The translations under genes and the position numbers were made by a program. A stretch of DNA of 63,562 bases. Source: Pseudarthrobacter sp. fls2-241-R2A-127 (GTDB taxonomy: Bacteria > Actinomycetota > Actinomycetes > Actinomycetales > Micrococcaceae). Each line of letters starts with the position of its first letter. Within the stretch, counting starts at the first letter, position 1. A model generated the notes under the pieces. The model made no database searches. It was not told the DNA's origin and saw only the letters and a program-made list of their open reading frames with translations. Below are positions 40,647 through 48,515 of the stretch, one piece after another. Location: NCBI RefSeq assembly GCF_030209355.1, contig NZ_JARVSF010000031.1, positions 1 through 63,562 on the forward strand, in the 5' to 3' direction.

Positions 40647-41750
40647 TTACGGTGCGTCCCGGAAGCGGAATCCCAGGCCGAGCTGGTCCGCCGCGGCCAC
40701 CCGGCTGTTGCTGAACCGCACCGGCGATGGCCCGTCGAGGATGCCCAGCTGCTCGAACGAGGCCTCCTCGACGTCTTCCACCATGGTGGGTTCGGCCAAG
40801 GTCAATGCCAGCTGGCCGGAGAGTTCCGGCAGCAGGTGCGGCATCACCTTGATGCTGTTGGTCCGTGCCAGCTCCACGATCCGCCGGAACGGGGTGATGC
40901 CGCCTACCCGGATGATGTTGGGCTGGATGATGTCCACCGCCTCCGCTTCAATGAAATCGCGGAAACGGTAGATGGTGTGCAGGTTTTCGCCCAGGGCAAT
41001 GGGCACCGGGGAATGTTTGCGCAGCCGGCGGTAGGCCCAGAGATCATCCGCCCGGATGGGTTCCTCCAGCCATTCGAGGCCGAATTCGGCCAGGACGTCC
41101 AGTGCCCTGAAGGTGGTGGGCAGATCCCACCGCTGGTTGGCGTCGATCATGAGCCGCCGGCCCGGGCCCAGCACGGACCGCACGGCGGCCACCCGCTCTG
41201 CGTCCTCGCGCAGGTCCGGCTTTCCCACCTTGATCTTGATGGCCTGGTGGCCGGCGGCAACCCAGCGTTCGGCCTGTGCCACCAGCTCCTCCAAGGTGTA
41301 GTGCAGGTTCACGCCGGAGCCGTAGACTTCGGCGGAGTCCTGCCGCTGGCCGAGCAGCCCGGTAACCGAGGTCTGCGCGCGGCGTGCCTGCAGGTCCCAG
41401 AGCGCGAGGTCCGCTCCGGCCATGGCAATGGTGGTCAATCCCCCGCCGCCGGCCTCGTGCAGCCGCTTCCAGAGCACGTCCCACACCCCCTCGGGAGTGG
41501 CGGGCAGCCCGGTGACAAAAGGGGCGATGTCGTGATCAAGCAGCGCCTTGACTGCCTGGGGACCGATGGTGGGCGTCCAGGAGAAACCAAAGCCCGTGCC
41601 GCCGTCGTCCGTGGAGACCTCCGTGGCGATGACGTGGTTCTCCGGGGCGTCATCTCCCCAGCTCCGGCGGAGCGGCACCGTGATGAGCCGCGTGGACAGT
41701 CCCGTGATGCGCGGAACTGTTCTGACTGTCGCGGCCGCGAGGGCACCCAT
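40647..41750 (-). CDS. Enolase-superfamily sugar-acid dehydratase
   Basis: A 367-residue mandelate racemase/muconate lactonizing enzyme family protein. It has the KxK base motif (AIKIKVGKP), metal ligands in DANQRW, LEEPI and ALGENLH, and an Asp/His pair (VDIIQPN, MPHLLPE) as in acid-sugar dehydratases. Its place before KdgD suggests that it dehydrates glucarate, galactarate or a related acid to 5-keto-4-deoxyglucarate. The exact substrate cannot be read from sequence; a rhamnonate or fuconate dehydratase is an alternative. Its ATG overlaps the KdgD stop (TGATG). Confidence 0.82.
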   Translation of the reverse strand: MGALAAATVRTVPRITGLSTRLITVPLRRSWGDDAPENHVIATEVSTDDGGTGFGFSWTPTIGPQAVKALLDHDIAPFVTGLPATPEGVWDVLWKRLHEAGGGGLTTIAMAGADLALWDLQARRAQTSVTGLLGQRQDSAEVYGSGVNLHYTLEELVAQAERWVAAGHQAIKIKVGKPDLREDAERVAAVRSVLGPGRRLMIDANQRWDLPTTFRALDVLAEFGLEWLEEPIRADDLWAYRRLRKHSPVPIALGENLHTIYRFRDFIEAEAVDIIQPNIIRVGGITPFRRIVELARTNSIKVMPHLLPELSGQLALTLAEPTMVEDVEEASFEQLGILDGPSPVRFSNSRVAAADQLGLGFRFRDAP

Positions 41751-42655
41751 CAGCGGCCGGCCAGCTCGTAGCCCCGGGCGAGGATGGCCTTGAGTTCCAC
41801 CAACTGTTCCTCGGTGGGGTCCACCAGCGGCGGCCGGACCTGGCCCACCGGAAGGCCGCCCAGGCGCAGGCCGGCCTTGATCAGGGAGACGCCGAACCCG
41901 GGCGTCTGGTCGCGCAGGCGGACCAGTGGAGCGTAGAAGCCCTCCAGCAGGGCGTTGCGGCGGTCCTCGTCTCCGGAAACGTAGGCGTCGTAGTACGCCT
42001 TGGCGATCTCCGGCGCCATCGCGAACGCGGCCGACGAATACAGCGGGATCCCCAGGCCGCGGTAGGCGCCCTGCGTCAACTCGGCGGTGAGCAGGCCGTT
42101 GAAGAACGCGAAGTCCTCCCGGCCGGCGGCCTTGACGGCGGACACGATCTCCTGGGCCAGGCCAACGTCGCCCAGGCCGTCCTTGAAGCCGATGACCTTG
42201 GGGTTTGCGGCCAGCTTGGCCATGGACGCCGCCGTGAACTTTGCGTTGCCGCGGTGATAGACGATCACCGGCAGGCTGCTGGCGTTCGCCACGGCCTCGA
42301 TGTAGGCCACCAATCCGTCGGTGGGTCCGGTCACCAGGTACGGCGGCAGCACCAGGAGGGCGTCGGCGCCGGCTTCCTCTGCAACCCGGGCGGCGGCCAG
42401 GGCGTGGCCCAGCGGTCCGCCCGCCCCGGCCACCACAGGGACCTTCCCGGCGACGATCTCGACGGCGGCCGCCACGACGGTGCGGACCTCGTCGATGCTG
42501 AGGGCATGGAATTCACCGGTGCCGCAGGCAGGGAACACGCCGCCGGGACCAAAGGGCAGGCGGGAACCGATGTGTTCCTTGAGCAGTTCCACGTCAACGG
42601 CTCCTTCGGCCGTGAACGGGGTGACGGGGAAGAACAGTACGCCGTCGAATTTCAT
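41750..42655 (-). CDS. kdgD: 5-dehydro-4-deoxyglucarate dehydratase
   Basis: A 301-residue DHDPS/NAL-superfamily enzyme that dehydrates and decarboxylates 5-keto-4-deoxyglucarate to 2-oxoglutarate semialdehyde. The N-terminal FFPVTPFTAEG and PACGTGEFHALS are characteristic of KdgD; the Schiff-base lysine is in VIGFKDGLGD and the catalytic tyrosine in PVIVYHRGN. Start and stop overlap the genes on each side by 1-4 bases, indicating tight coupling. Confidence 0.92.
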   Translation of the reverse strand: MKFDGVLFFPVTPFTAEGAVDVELLKEHIGSRLPFGPGGVFPACGTGEFHALSIDEVRTVVAAAVEIVAGKVPVVAGAGGPLGHALAAARVAEEAGADALLVLPPYLVTGPTDGLVAYIEAVANASSLPVIVYHRGNAKFTAASMAKLAANPKVIGFKDGLGDVGLAQEIVSAVKAAGREDFAFFNGLLTAELTQGAYRGLGIPLYSSAAFAMAPEIAKAYYDAYVSGDEDRRNALLEGFYAPLVRLRDQTPGFGVSLIKAGLRLGGLPVGQVRPPLVDPTEEQLVELKAILARGYELAGR

Positions 42656-43617
42656 GGTGTCTCCTTGCTTCCGCCGCCGGCAGTGACCAGCGCGGAAGCC
42701 TCGTCGTTGAGGGTGTGGCGGGACGTGAGTTCGGTGCGCCAGCTGCGCCGGGGCTGCCAGCCCAGGAGCTCCTGGGCCTTGGCGATCGAGAAGGCCGGGC
42801 TGGTCCCGGTCAGGCCTGCGCTGATGTCGTCGCTGCCCGGCAGGAACCTGGGCATGAGCTCCGCCAGCGGCGCGGTTGCCAAGGCGTCCGAGGCTCCGAC
42901 GAAGAAGGTTTCCCCGTTGGGAATGTCCGTCATTTTCCGGAGCAGCAGGTCAAGGAAGTCCGCGACGTCGCGGGCATCAACGTAGTTGAACAGGGCCGGT
43001 GCGGAAAGGGCGGGATCGGCCAGCCGCTCAGCCAGGGTGTGGCCCTGTTGCGTGGGCGCCCCCTCCCACTCCTCCGGAGAGATCACAAAGCACGGGCGGA
43101 ACGCCGCGTACCGGATCCGCTCCCCCTGGGCGGCGGCGAACATCTGCACGGTCTGTTCGGCGATGAGCTTGGACAGCGCGTAGGCGTTCCACGGCTTGGG
43201 CGGCGTCCGCTCGTCGAGCGGGAACGACGGCGGCAGCCAGCCCGCGGGCGAGCCATAGCCGAGCACGGTGGGGCTGCTGGCGGTGATGATCCTGGGCACG
43301 CCCAGTTCCGTCGCCGCGCTGATCACGGTGAAGGCGAGCCGGGTGTTGGTGCCGAAGATGACGTCCTCCGGCGCGCTGAACGGGACAGCGATCGCCGCAA
43401 GATGGATGACGGCGTCGGGCCGTGCCTCCCGGAGGAGTCGCAGCGCCTCCCCCGGCGCCAGCAGGTCCGCGGTCTCCTGCACGACGCCGGGCGGCAGTTG
43501 GTCAGCGGGCACGGCGTCACGGTCCACGGAGACCACCTCGTGGCCGGCTTGGGCCAGCCCCGCCACGACGCTGCGGCCCAGGCGGCCGGAGCCGCCGGTG
43601 ACGAATATCCTGCTCAT
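42652..43617 (-). CDS. SDR-family NAD-dependent epimerase/dehydratase, likely uronate dehydrogenase-like
   Basis: A 321-residue extended SDR: Rossmann motif VTGGSGRLGRSVVAGL, Asp in NAD site VSVDRD, and catalytic YxxxK in NAYALSKLIAEQ. In this operon the most economical role is oxidation of a uronate to its aldarate lactone, as done by uronate dehydrogenase. Known uronate dehydrogenases are about 265 residues, so this protein is longer and could instead act on another sugar derivative. It overlaps the KdgD gene by four bases and starts 9 bases after the Gfo/Idh gene. Confidence 0.75.
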   Translation of the reverse strand: MSRIFVTGGSGRLGRSVVAGLAQAGHEVVSVDRDAVPADQLPPGVVQETADLLAPGEALRLLREARPDAVIHLAAIAVPFSAPEDVIFGTNTRLAFTVISAATELGVPRIITASSPTVLGYGSPAGWLPPSFPLDERTPPKPWNAYALSKLIAEQTVQMFAAAQGERIRYAAFRPCFVISPEEWEGAPTQQGHTLAERLADPALSAPALFNYVDARDVADFLDLLLRKMTDIPNGETFFVGASDALATAPLAELMPRFLPGSDDISAGLTGTSPAFSIAKAQELLGWQPRRSWRTELTSRHTLNDEASALVTAGGGSKETP

Positions 43618-43626
43618 GGTTCTTCC

Positions 43627-45054
43627 TTACTTGCCGCGGCGGAGGTCGACGCCGAGGTCCAGGTCCGCCACGCGGATGGGCAGCGAGGTTTCGAGCGACT
43701 GGTTGCCGGCAATCCCCACGGATACTGAACGCAGCCCGTCGAGGTAGCCGGAGGGGCGGCCAAGGGGATCCTCGCCGGGTCCGTCGAAGAGGTCCGAGAG
43801 CAGCAGTTCGTCGCCCCCGCCGTGGCCGCCTTCGCCGTTGATGATCGGCACCTCGTACGCGGCCTCCCAGTGGCGCTGGACCACCAGCCGTTCGCCGTTG
43901 CGGCGGACGGCGTCCTCTTCTTCCACAGGGGTTGCGCTGGGGTCCACGACAGTCTTCCGGTCAGTGCTGTGCAGCACGGCGGCGCGTTCCACCACCTCGA
44001 GCTCAGCGCGGCCCTCGGTGCCGTTGACCGCCACCCGGTAGCCTTCCCAGGGGCTGTGGGCGTTCAGCGAGTAGCTCAGCCGCGGGCCGCCCTGGTATTC
44101 AACCACCAGTGCCAGGTTGTCCTCGATGGTGATGCCGCTGGTGAAGACGTCCTGGTCGCGGCGGTAGCCGTCGTAGTGTTCGTTGTCCAGGAAGAGCGCC
44201 TTGAGCCGCTCGTCCTCGCGCAGGTCAAGCGCGAACGGGTCCTTTTCGCCGGCGGGGGCACCGGCATCGGGCGTTCCGCGCTCGGGACGGGGGCCGAGCC
44301 CGCGTTCGGCGGCGTTCTTGTCGCCATAGAATTTCAGGCCGCCGGAGGCGAAGACGCGCTCCGGAACGTCGTTGATCCACCAGTTGACGAGGTCGAAGTG
44401 GTGGGACGCCTTGTGGATGAGGAGGCCGCCGGAGTTCTTCTTCTCCCGGTGCCAGCGGCGGAAGTAGTCCGCGCCGTGCACGGTGTCCAGGACCCAGCTG
44501 AAGTCGATCGAGGTGACCTTGCCGATCACGCCGCTCTGGATGATTTCCTTGAGGGCGCTGTTCCGGGGCGAGTAGCGGTAGTTGAACGTCACCACGACGT
44601 TCCGGCCGGTTTCCTGGACCGCCTTGGTGATGCGGCGGCAGCCCTCGGCATCGATGGTGAGGGGTTTCTCCACCACAACATCGGCGCCGGCCCGGAGGGC
44701 TTCGACGATGTAGTCCGCGTGGGTGTAGTCGGGCGTGGTCACTACAACGCGGTCGATGTTGTTGGCCTGGATGAAGGCGGTCAGGTCCGCGGGATCAAAC
44801 GAGGCAATGGGGCCGGGGGCGCCGAGTTCCTGGATGAGGTTCTGGTAGAACTCCACGCGACCGGGGTTCACGTCCGCGAACGCCACCAGTTCCGCGGTGT
44901 CGGCGTGCTTGCCAAACACGGCGCGGATGTACATTTCGGAACGCCCTCCGGTGCCGACCAGCGCAAGGCGCGCCTTGCGGCCGTCGTGGGTGGAGCTGCC
45001 GGCAGCCGTGTGGGGAGCAGCTGCGGCCGACGTCGTCTCGGCTGTGTTGACCAT
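43627..45054 (-). CDS. Gfo/Idh/MocA family oxidoreductase
   Basis: A 475-residue oxidoreductase: Rossmann start LALVGTGGRSEMYIRAVFG, EKP motif in VVVEKPLTIDAE, and active-site motif GGLLIHKASHHFDLVNWW. It belongs to a different subgroup from the two Gfo/Idh proteins at 17613 and 35937. The ATG at 45054 has AAGGGA 7 bases upstream. It is the first gene of the uronate operon, so it may provide an entry step, for example oxidation or removal of a substituent from a uronate glycoside; this is inferred. Confidence 0.87.
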   Translation of the reverse strand: MVNTAETTSAAAAPHTAAGSSTHDGRKARLALVGTGGRSEMYIRAVFGKHADTAELVAFADVNPGRVEFYQNLIQELGAPGPIASFDPADLTAFIQANNIDRVVVTTPDYTHADYIVEALRAGADVVVEKPLTIDAEGCRRITKAVQETGRNVVVTFNYRYSPRNSALKEIIQSGVIGKVTSIDFSWVLDTVHGADYFRRWHREKKNSGGLLIHKASHHFDLVNWWINDVPERVFASGGLKFYGDKNAAERGLGPRPERGTPDAGAPAGEKDPFALDLREDERLKALFLDNEHYDGYRRDQDVFTSGITIEDNLALVVEYQGGPRLSYSLNAHSPWEGYRVAVNGTEGRAELEVVERAAVLHSTDRKTVVDPSATPVEEEDAVRRNGERLVVQRHWEAAYEVPIINGEGGHGGGDELLLSDLFDGPGEDPLGRPSGYLDGLRSVSVGIAGNQSLETSLPIRVADLDLGVDLRRGK

Positions 45055-45136
45055 GTGGGGTCCCTTTCGAAATCTCATTTGCCCGGCCGCCGGGACGGCC
45101 GCTGCGGTTCGGCGGTGGCACTCTGCTGCACTTGCC

Positions 45137-45296
45137 TGAGAAAGCGTTTTCTCAGTTCGCTATAGAAGTTGTATCAACCCGCCCACCCATCCGTCAACCA
45201 CTTCAGGTACGGCTGGAAAGCGTTTTCTGGTCGAGCGGAGATCGCCCCGGGCGTTCGCCGCGGAAAACTGTCGGGAAAAGGGTAGAAATCGTTTTC
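45137..45296. promoter_or_regulatory. Three LacI-type operators in the uronate operon / lacI divergent region
   Basis: Within the 353-base divergent region 45055-45407 lie TGAGAAAGCGTTTTCTCA (45137-45154, one mismatch from a perfect palindrome), GGAAAGCGTTTTCTGG (45215-45230) and GAAATCGTTTTC (45285-45296). All share the core GAAANCGTTTTC. The first is near the Gfo/Idh gene, the last near a TATATG box (45306-45311) before the LacI gene. The arrangement predicts autoregulation and control of the uronate operon. Confidence 0.75.
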
Positions 45297-45407
45297 CAGC
45301 TCCCGTATATGCTGTCTCTCAAAGCACCTGCCACCCGGGGGCTTGAGAGCCGGGCGCCTGCCGCTCCCGGCAGCGTCAGCCCGGGTGGCACGAAGGAAGG
45401 GTTCCCC

Positions 45408-46442
45408 ATGGCCAGGAAATCGGCAAGCGGCCGGATCGGCATCGCGGATGTCGCCGTGAAGGCAGGAGTCTCACACGCCACGGTTTCGCGTGTCATGAAC
45501 GGGAACTTCACCGTGGACCCGGACATCGCCGCCAGGGTCCGCGCCGCCGCCGCTGAACTGAAGTACCAGCCCAACCCGGTGGGCCGCAGCCTGGCGCTGG
45601 GAAAGACGGACACGATCGGCATCGTGGTGCCGGACCTGGCGAACCCCACGTTCCAGGCCATCCTTCGAGGCCTGAGCCGGGCCGCGGCACAGGATGGCTA
45701 CCGGGTGCTGATCGCGGACTCGTTCGAGGTCTCCAGCGAGGAATCCATCCTGGCCGGCGAGGCGCGCCGCCGCTGCGACGGCCTGGTCCTCTGCGCCCCA
45801 CGAATGTCGGATGCCGAACTGACGGAAATCGCACCGTCGCTCCACCCGCTGGTACTGATCAACCGCACCACTGACGCACCGGACGTCCCCAGCCTGGTGG
45901 TGGACTATGGCCACGGGGTCCAGGACATTGCCGGGCACCTGGTGGAACTGGGGCACACCCGCCTGGCCTTCCTGGCCGGGCCTCCCCGGAGCGCCTCCAA
46001 CGAAATGCGGCTCAAGGGCCTGGAGGCCTTCAAGGATGCCCACCCGCAGGTAGAGGTGACCATGCTCGAGGGCGGTTCGGACTTCGACACCGGGCATGAG
46101 GCAGTGGATGCGGTCCTGGCGAGCGGCGCCACCGGCATCCTCGCCTTCAACGACCTCGTGGCCATGGGGTTGATGAGCGGACTGCACGAACGCGGGCTGG
46201 ACGTGCCGGGCGACATCTCCGTCACCGGGTTCGACGACATTCCGTTCGCCAGGTACACGACGCCGGCACTCACCACCGCGGCCGTCCCTATCACCGAACT
46301 GGGCGAGCAGGCCTGGCACCAGCTGCGGGCATTGATCCGCAAGGAAGGGAACGAGGTGCCCGGCACCCGCTTCCAGCCCCGGCTCGAAGTCCGGGCGAGC
46401 ACTGGCCCGGCCAAGGCGTCGCGGAGCGCCGTCCACGGCTAG
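45408..46442 (+). CDS. LacI-family regulator of the uronate operon
   Basis: A 344-residue LacI/GalR protein with HTH IGIADVAVKAGVSHATVSRV at residues 10-29, hinge region GRSLALGKTDTIGIVV, and sensor domain ending with SVTGFDDIPFARYTTPALTT. The frame is open far upstream to 45132, but the ATG at 45408 gives the normal N-terminus and has GAAGGAAGG about 7 bases upstream. Three operators of the GAAANCGTTTTC type lie before it, so it is the probable regulator of the uronate operon and of the other genes carrying such sites. Confidence 0.92.
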   Translation: MARKSASGRIGIADVAVKAGVSHATVSRVMNGNFTVDPDIAARVRAAAAELKYQPNPVGRSLALGKTDTIGIVVPDLANPTFQAILRGLSRAAAQDGYRVLIADSFEVSSEESILAGEARRRCDGLVLCAPRMSDAELTEIAPSLHPLVLINRTTDAPDVPSLVVDYGHGVQDIAGHLVELGHTRLAFLAGPPRSASNEMRLKGLEAFKDAHPQVEVTMLEGGSDFDTGHEAVDAVLASGATGILAFNDLVAMGLMSGLHERGLDVPGDISVTGFDDIPFARYTTPALTTAAVPITELGEQAWHQLRALIRKEGNEVPGTRFQPRLEVRASTGPAKASRSAVHG

Positions 46443-46478
46443 CCGCGGCGGGGCTCCGCTCCCACCACCTCCGCCAAC

Positions 46479-47117
46479 CTATTTCTTCCGGCCGAACTTG
46501 GGCAGGTTGGGGAGGTTTGCCAGCAGGTCCGCCGCTTTGGTGGCCGCGCGGCCAACACTGCGTCCGATCTGCTGGGGAACACTGTCATCGCTCAGCGGGG
46601 CGGCGGTTCCACCGGGAATGACGACGGCGGGGCTCAGCTCGGCCCCTTCCCGCACCAGGACAGCCGCCGCGGCTTCTTCCTGGCCCTGCGGCACGAGGCC
46701 GGGTTCAACGGCGGCAGGTGCTTCCGGCAGGCCAGGTGCGGCGGTGCCCGACGCGGACCGGCCTTTCGTCGCTGACCCACCGTTGGCTGATGCGCTGCCG
46801 GCCGGGCCGTTCTTTGGTGATGCGCCGGCAGGGGACGCGGCAGCCTTGGCGGCCGGGCCGACGTCGAACGTCTCCAGCCAGCTGGCGATTCCTTCCAGCG
46901 GACCCCGGTTCAAGGCGTAGTAGCGCTTTTGGCCCTGCGCACGCATGCTGACCAGTTGCGCCTCCCGCAGGACTTTCAGGTGCTTGGAAATGGTGGGCTG
47001 GCTGGCGTCCAGCTCCTCCACCAGCTCCCCCACGGCTTTATCCCCCGTCCTGAGGGCCACCAGGATGTCCCGCCGGGTGGATTCCGCTATGACGGCAAAT
47101 ACGTCGTCTGTCACCAT
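46479..47117 (-). CDS. ArsR-family regulator with a long low-complexity tail
   Basis: A 212-residue protein. Residues 1-85 form an ArsR winged helix (FAVIAESTRRDILVALRTGD, recognition region ASQPTISKHLKVLREAQLV, wing GQKRYYALN). Unlike usual ArsR proteins of about 100 residues it continues into about 100 residues rich in Ala, Gly, Pro and Ser, and ends in a basic amphipathic segment (GRSVGRAATKAADLLANLPN then PKFGRKK). No metal-binding cysteines are visible. The start at 47117 has TAGGGT 7 nt upstream, which also contains GGGAGG. The ligand and target are unknown. Confidence 0.85.
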   Translation of the reverse strand: MVTDDVFAVIAESTRRDILVALRTGDKAVGELVEELDASQPTISKHLKVLREAQLVSMRAQGQKRYYALNRGPLEGIASWLETFDVGPAAKAAASPAGASPKNGPAGSASANGGSATKGRSASGTAAPGLPEAPAAVEPGLVPQGQEEAAAAVLVREGAELSPAVVIPGGTAAPLSDDSVPQQIGRSVGRAATKAADLLANLPNLPKFGRKK

Positions 47118-47198
47118 GCCTCCCACCCTAGCGACATATACGCCGAAAGGCATCAACTATTTCGGTGGCCCCTCGTCCCGGTCCGGCGGCCCGGCCTG

Positions 47199-48410
47199 CT
47201 AGTCGAACCAGGGGTCCAGCCCGTGCAGCGGGAACACCGCCTTGCGGGTAGCCATGACGGTGCGGTCTACGGCGTCATTGGGGTCGAAGCCCACTTCCCA
47301 GGAGCGCCACCACAACTCCACGTCATCCCCCATCAGCGCGGGGGCCACGGTCCCGAATTTCTCCGCCACGTACTGCCGCCAGTCCTCGGGCACGGGGGTA
47401 CGCAGCGGCACGGGCCTTCCGGCGGCGATCGCCACCAGGTGGCTCCACGCCCGCGGCACCACGTCCAGGACGTTGTAGCCTCCGCCCCCGGTGGCGATCC
47501 AGCGGCCGCCGCAGAACCGTTCTGCCAGGTTTGCGACCGCGTTCGCGGCCTCGCGCTGCCCGTCGACGCTGAGGTTGAGGTGCGTGAGGGGGTCGCTGCG
47601 GTGCGAATCGCAGCCGTGCTGGCTCACAATCACTTCCGGTTCGAACGCGCCCACCAATTGCGGCACGATGGCGTAGAACGCCCGCAGCCAGCCGGCGTCG
47701 CCGGTGCCGGCGGGCAGCGCCACGTTCACGGCCGTTCCCTCGGCCGCGGGGCCGCCGATCTCATTGGCGAAGCCGGTTCCGGGGAAGAGGGTCAGGCCCG
47801 TTTCGTGCAGCGAGAGCGTCAGGACCCGGGGGTCGTCCCAGAAGATGTTCTGCGTGCCGTCGCCGTGGTGGGCGTCGACGTCGATGTAAGCCACTTTTCC
47901 GACGCCGCCGTCAAGGAGCCGTTGCACGGCCAGGGCGGCGTCGTTGTAGATACAGAATCCGCTGGCCCGGTCCCGGGAGGCGTGGTGCATGCCGCCGCCG
48001 AAGTTGACCGCATGCACGGCCCAGCCCTCCAGCACACCCTGGGCCGCCATCAGGGAGCCGCCGGCCAGCCGCGCCGCTGCCTCATGCATTCTCGCGAAGG
48101 CCGGGTCATCCTCGGTTCCCAGCCCGCGTGATTCGTCCGGCCGGGAGGGGTCGGCGCTGACGCGGCGCACCGCGGCGACATAATCCGTCGAATGCACCGC
48201 TTCCAGTTCCGCGTCGGATGCCGTCTCAGGCGCCTGGACGTCCACGTGGTCCAGGTCGAAGAGGCCCAGGCTGCGCGACAGGCGGGCCGTCAGGTCCATC
48301 CGTTCCGGCGCCATGGGGTGGCCCGGGCCAAAATTGTAGGCAGTCATGTCGGGGCTCCACGCCACCATCGTCGGCGGCGCGGGCTGGCTTAGACCGGGCA
48401 GATATGTCAT
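47199..48410 (-). CDS. acuC: Acetoin utilization protein AcuC (class I deacetylase family)
   Basis: A 403-residue zinc-dependent deacetylase of the histone deacetylase fold. The zinc-site sequence is AYIDVDAHHGDGTQ, with GGGMHHASRDRASGFCIYND and ISQHGCDSHRSDPLTH-type loops (here VSQHGCDSHRSDP). In Bacillus, AcuC deacetylates acetyl-CoA synthetase and related lysine-acetylated proteins. No acetyltransferase gene is adjacent. I prefer the ATG at 48410, with TAGCCT exactly 7 nt before it (leaderless pattern), to the TTG at 48413. Confidence 0.9.
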   Translation of the reverse strand: MTYLPGLSQPAPPTMVAWSPDMTAYNFGPGHPMAPERMDLTARLSRSLGLFDLDHVDVQAPETASDAELEAVHSTDYVAAVRRVSADPSRPDESRGLGTEDDPAFARMHEAAARLAGGSLMAAQGVLEGWAVHAVNFGGGMHHASRDRASGFCIYNDAALAVQRLLDGGVGKVAYIDVDAHHGDGTQNIFWDDPRVLTLSLHETGLTLFPGTGFANEIGGPAAEGTAVNVALPAGTGDAGWLRAFYAIVPQLVGAFEPEVIVSQHGCDSHRSDPLTHLNLSVDGQREAANAVANLAERFCGGRWIATGGGGYNVLDVVPRAWSHLVAIAAGRPVPLRTPVPEDWRQYVAEKFGTVAPALMGDDVELWWRSWEVGFDPNDAVDRTVMATRKAVFPLHGLDPWFD

Positions 48411-48515
48411 CAATCACAGGCTACCCGAGCCCGCCGGAGTCCCCGCCAGGCCATGAAGCCTGGCTTTAGTGGTTTACTACTGGGGGAAGCAGTTTCGACC
48501 GAGGAAAAGCCACAC

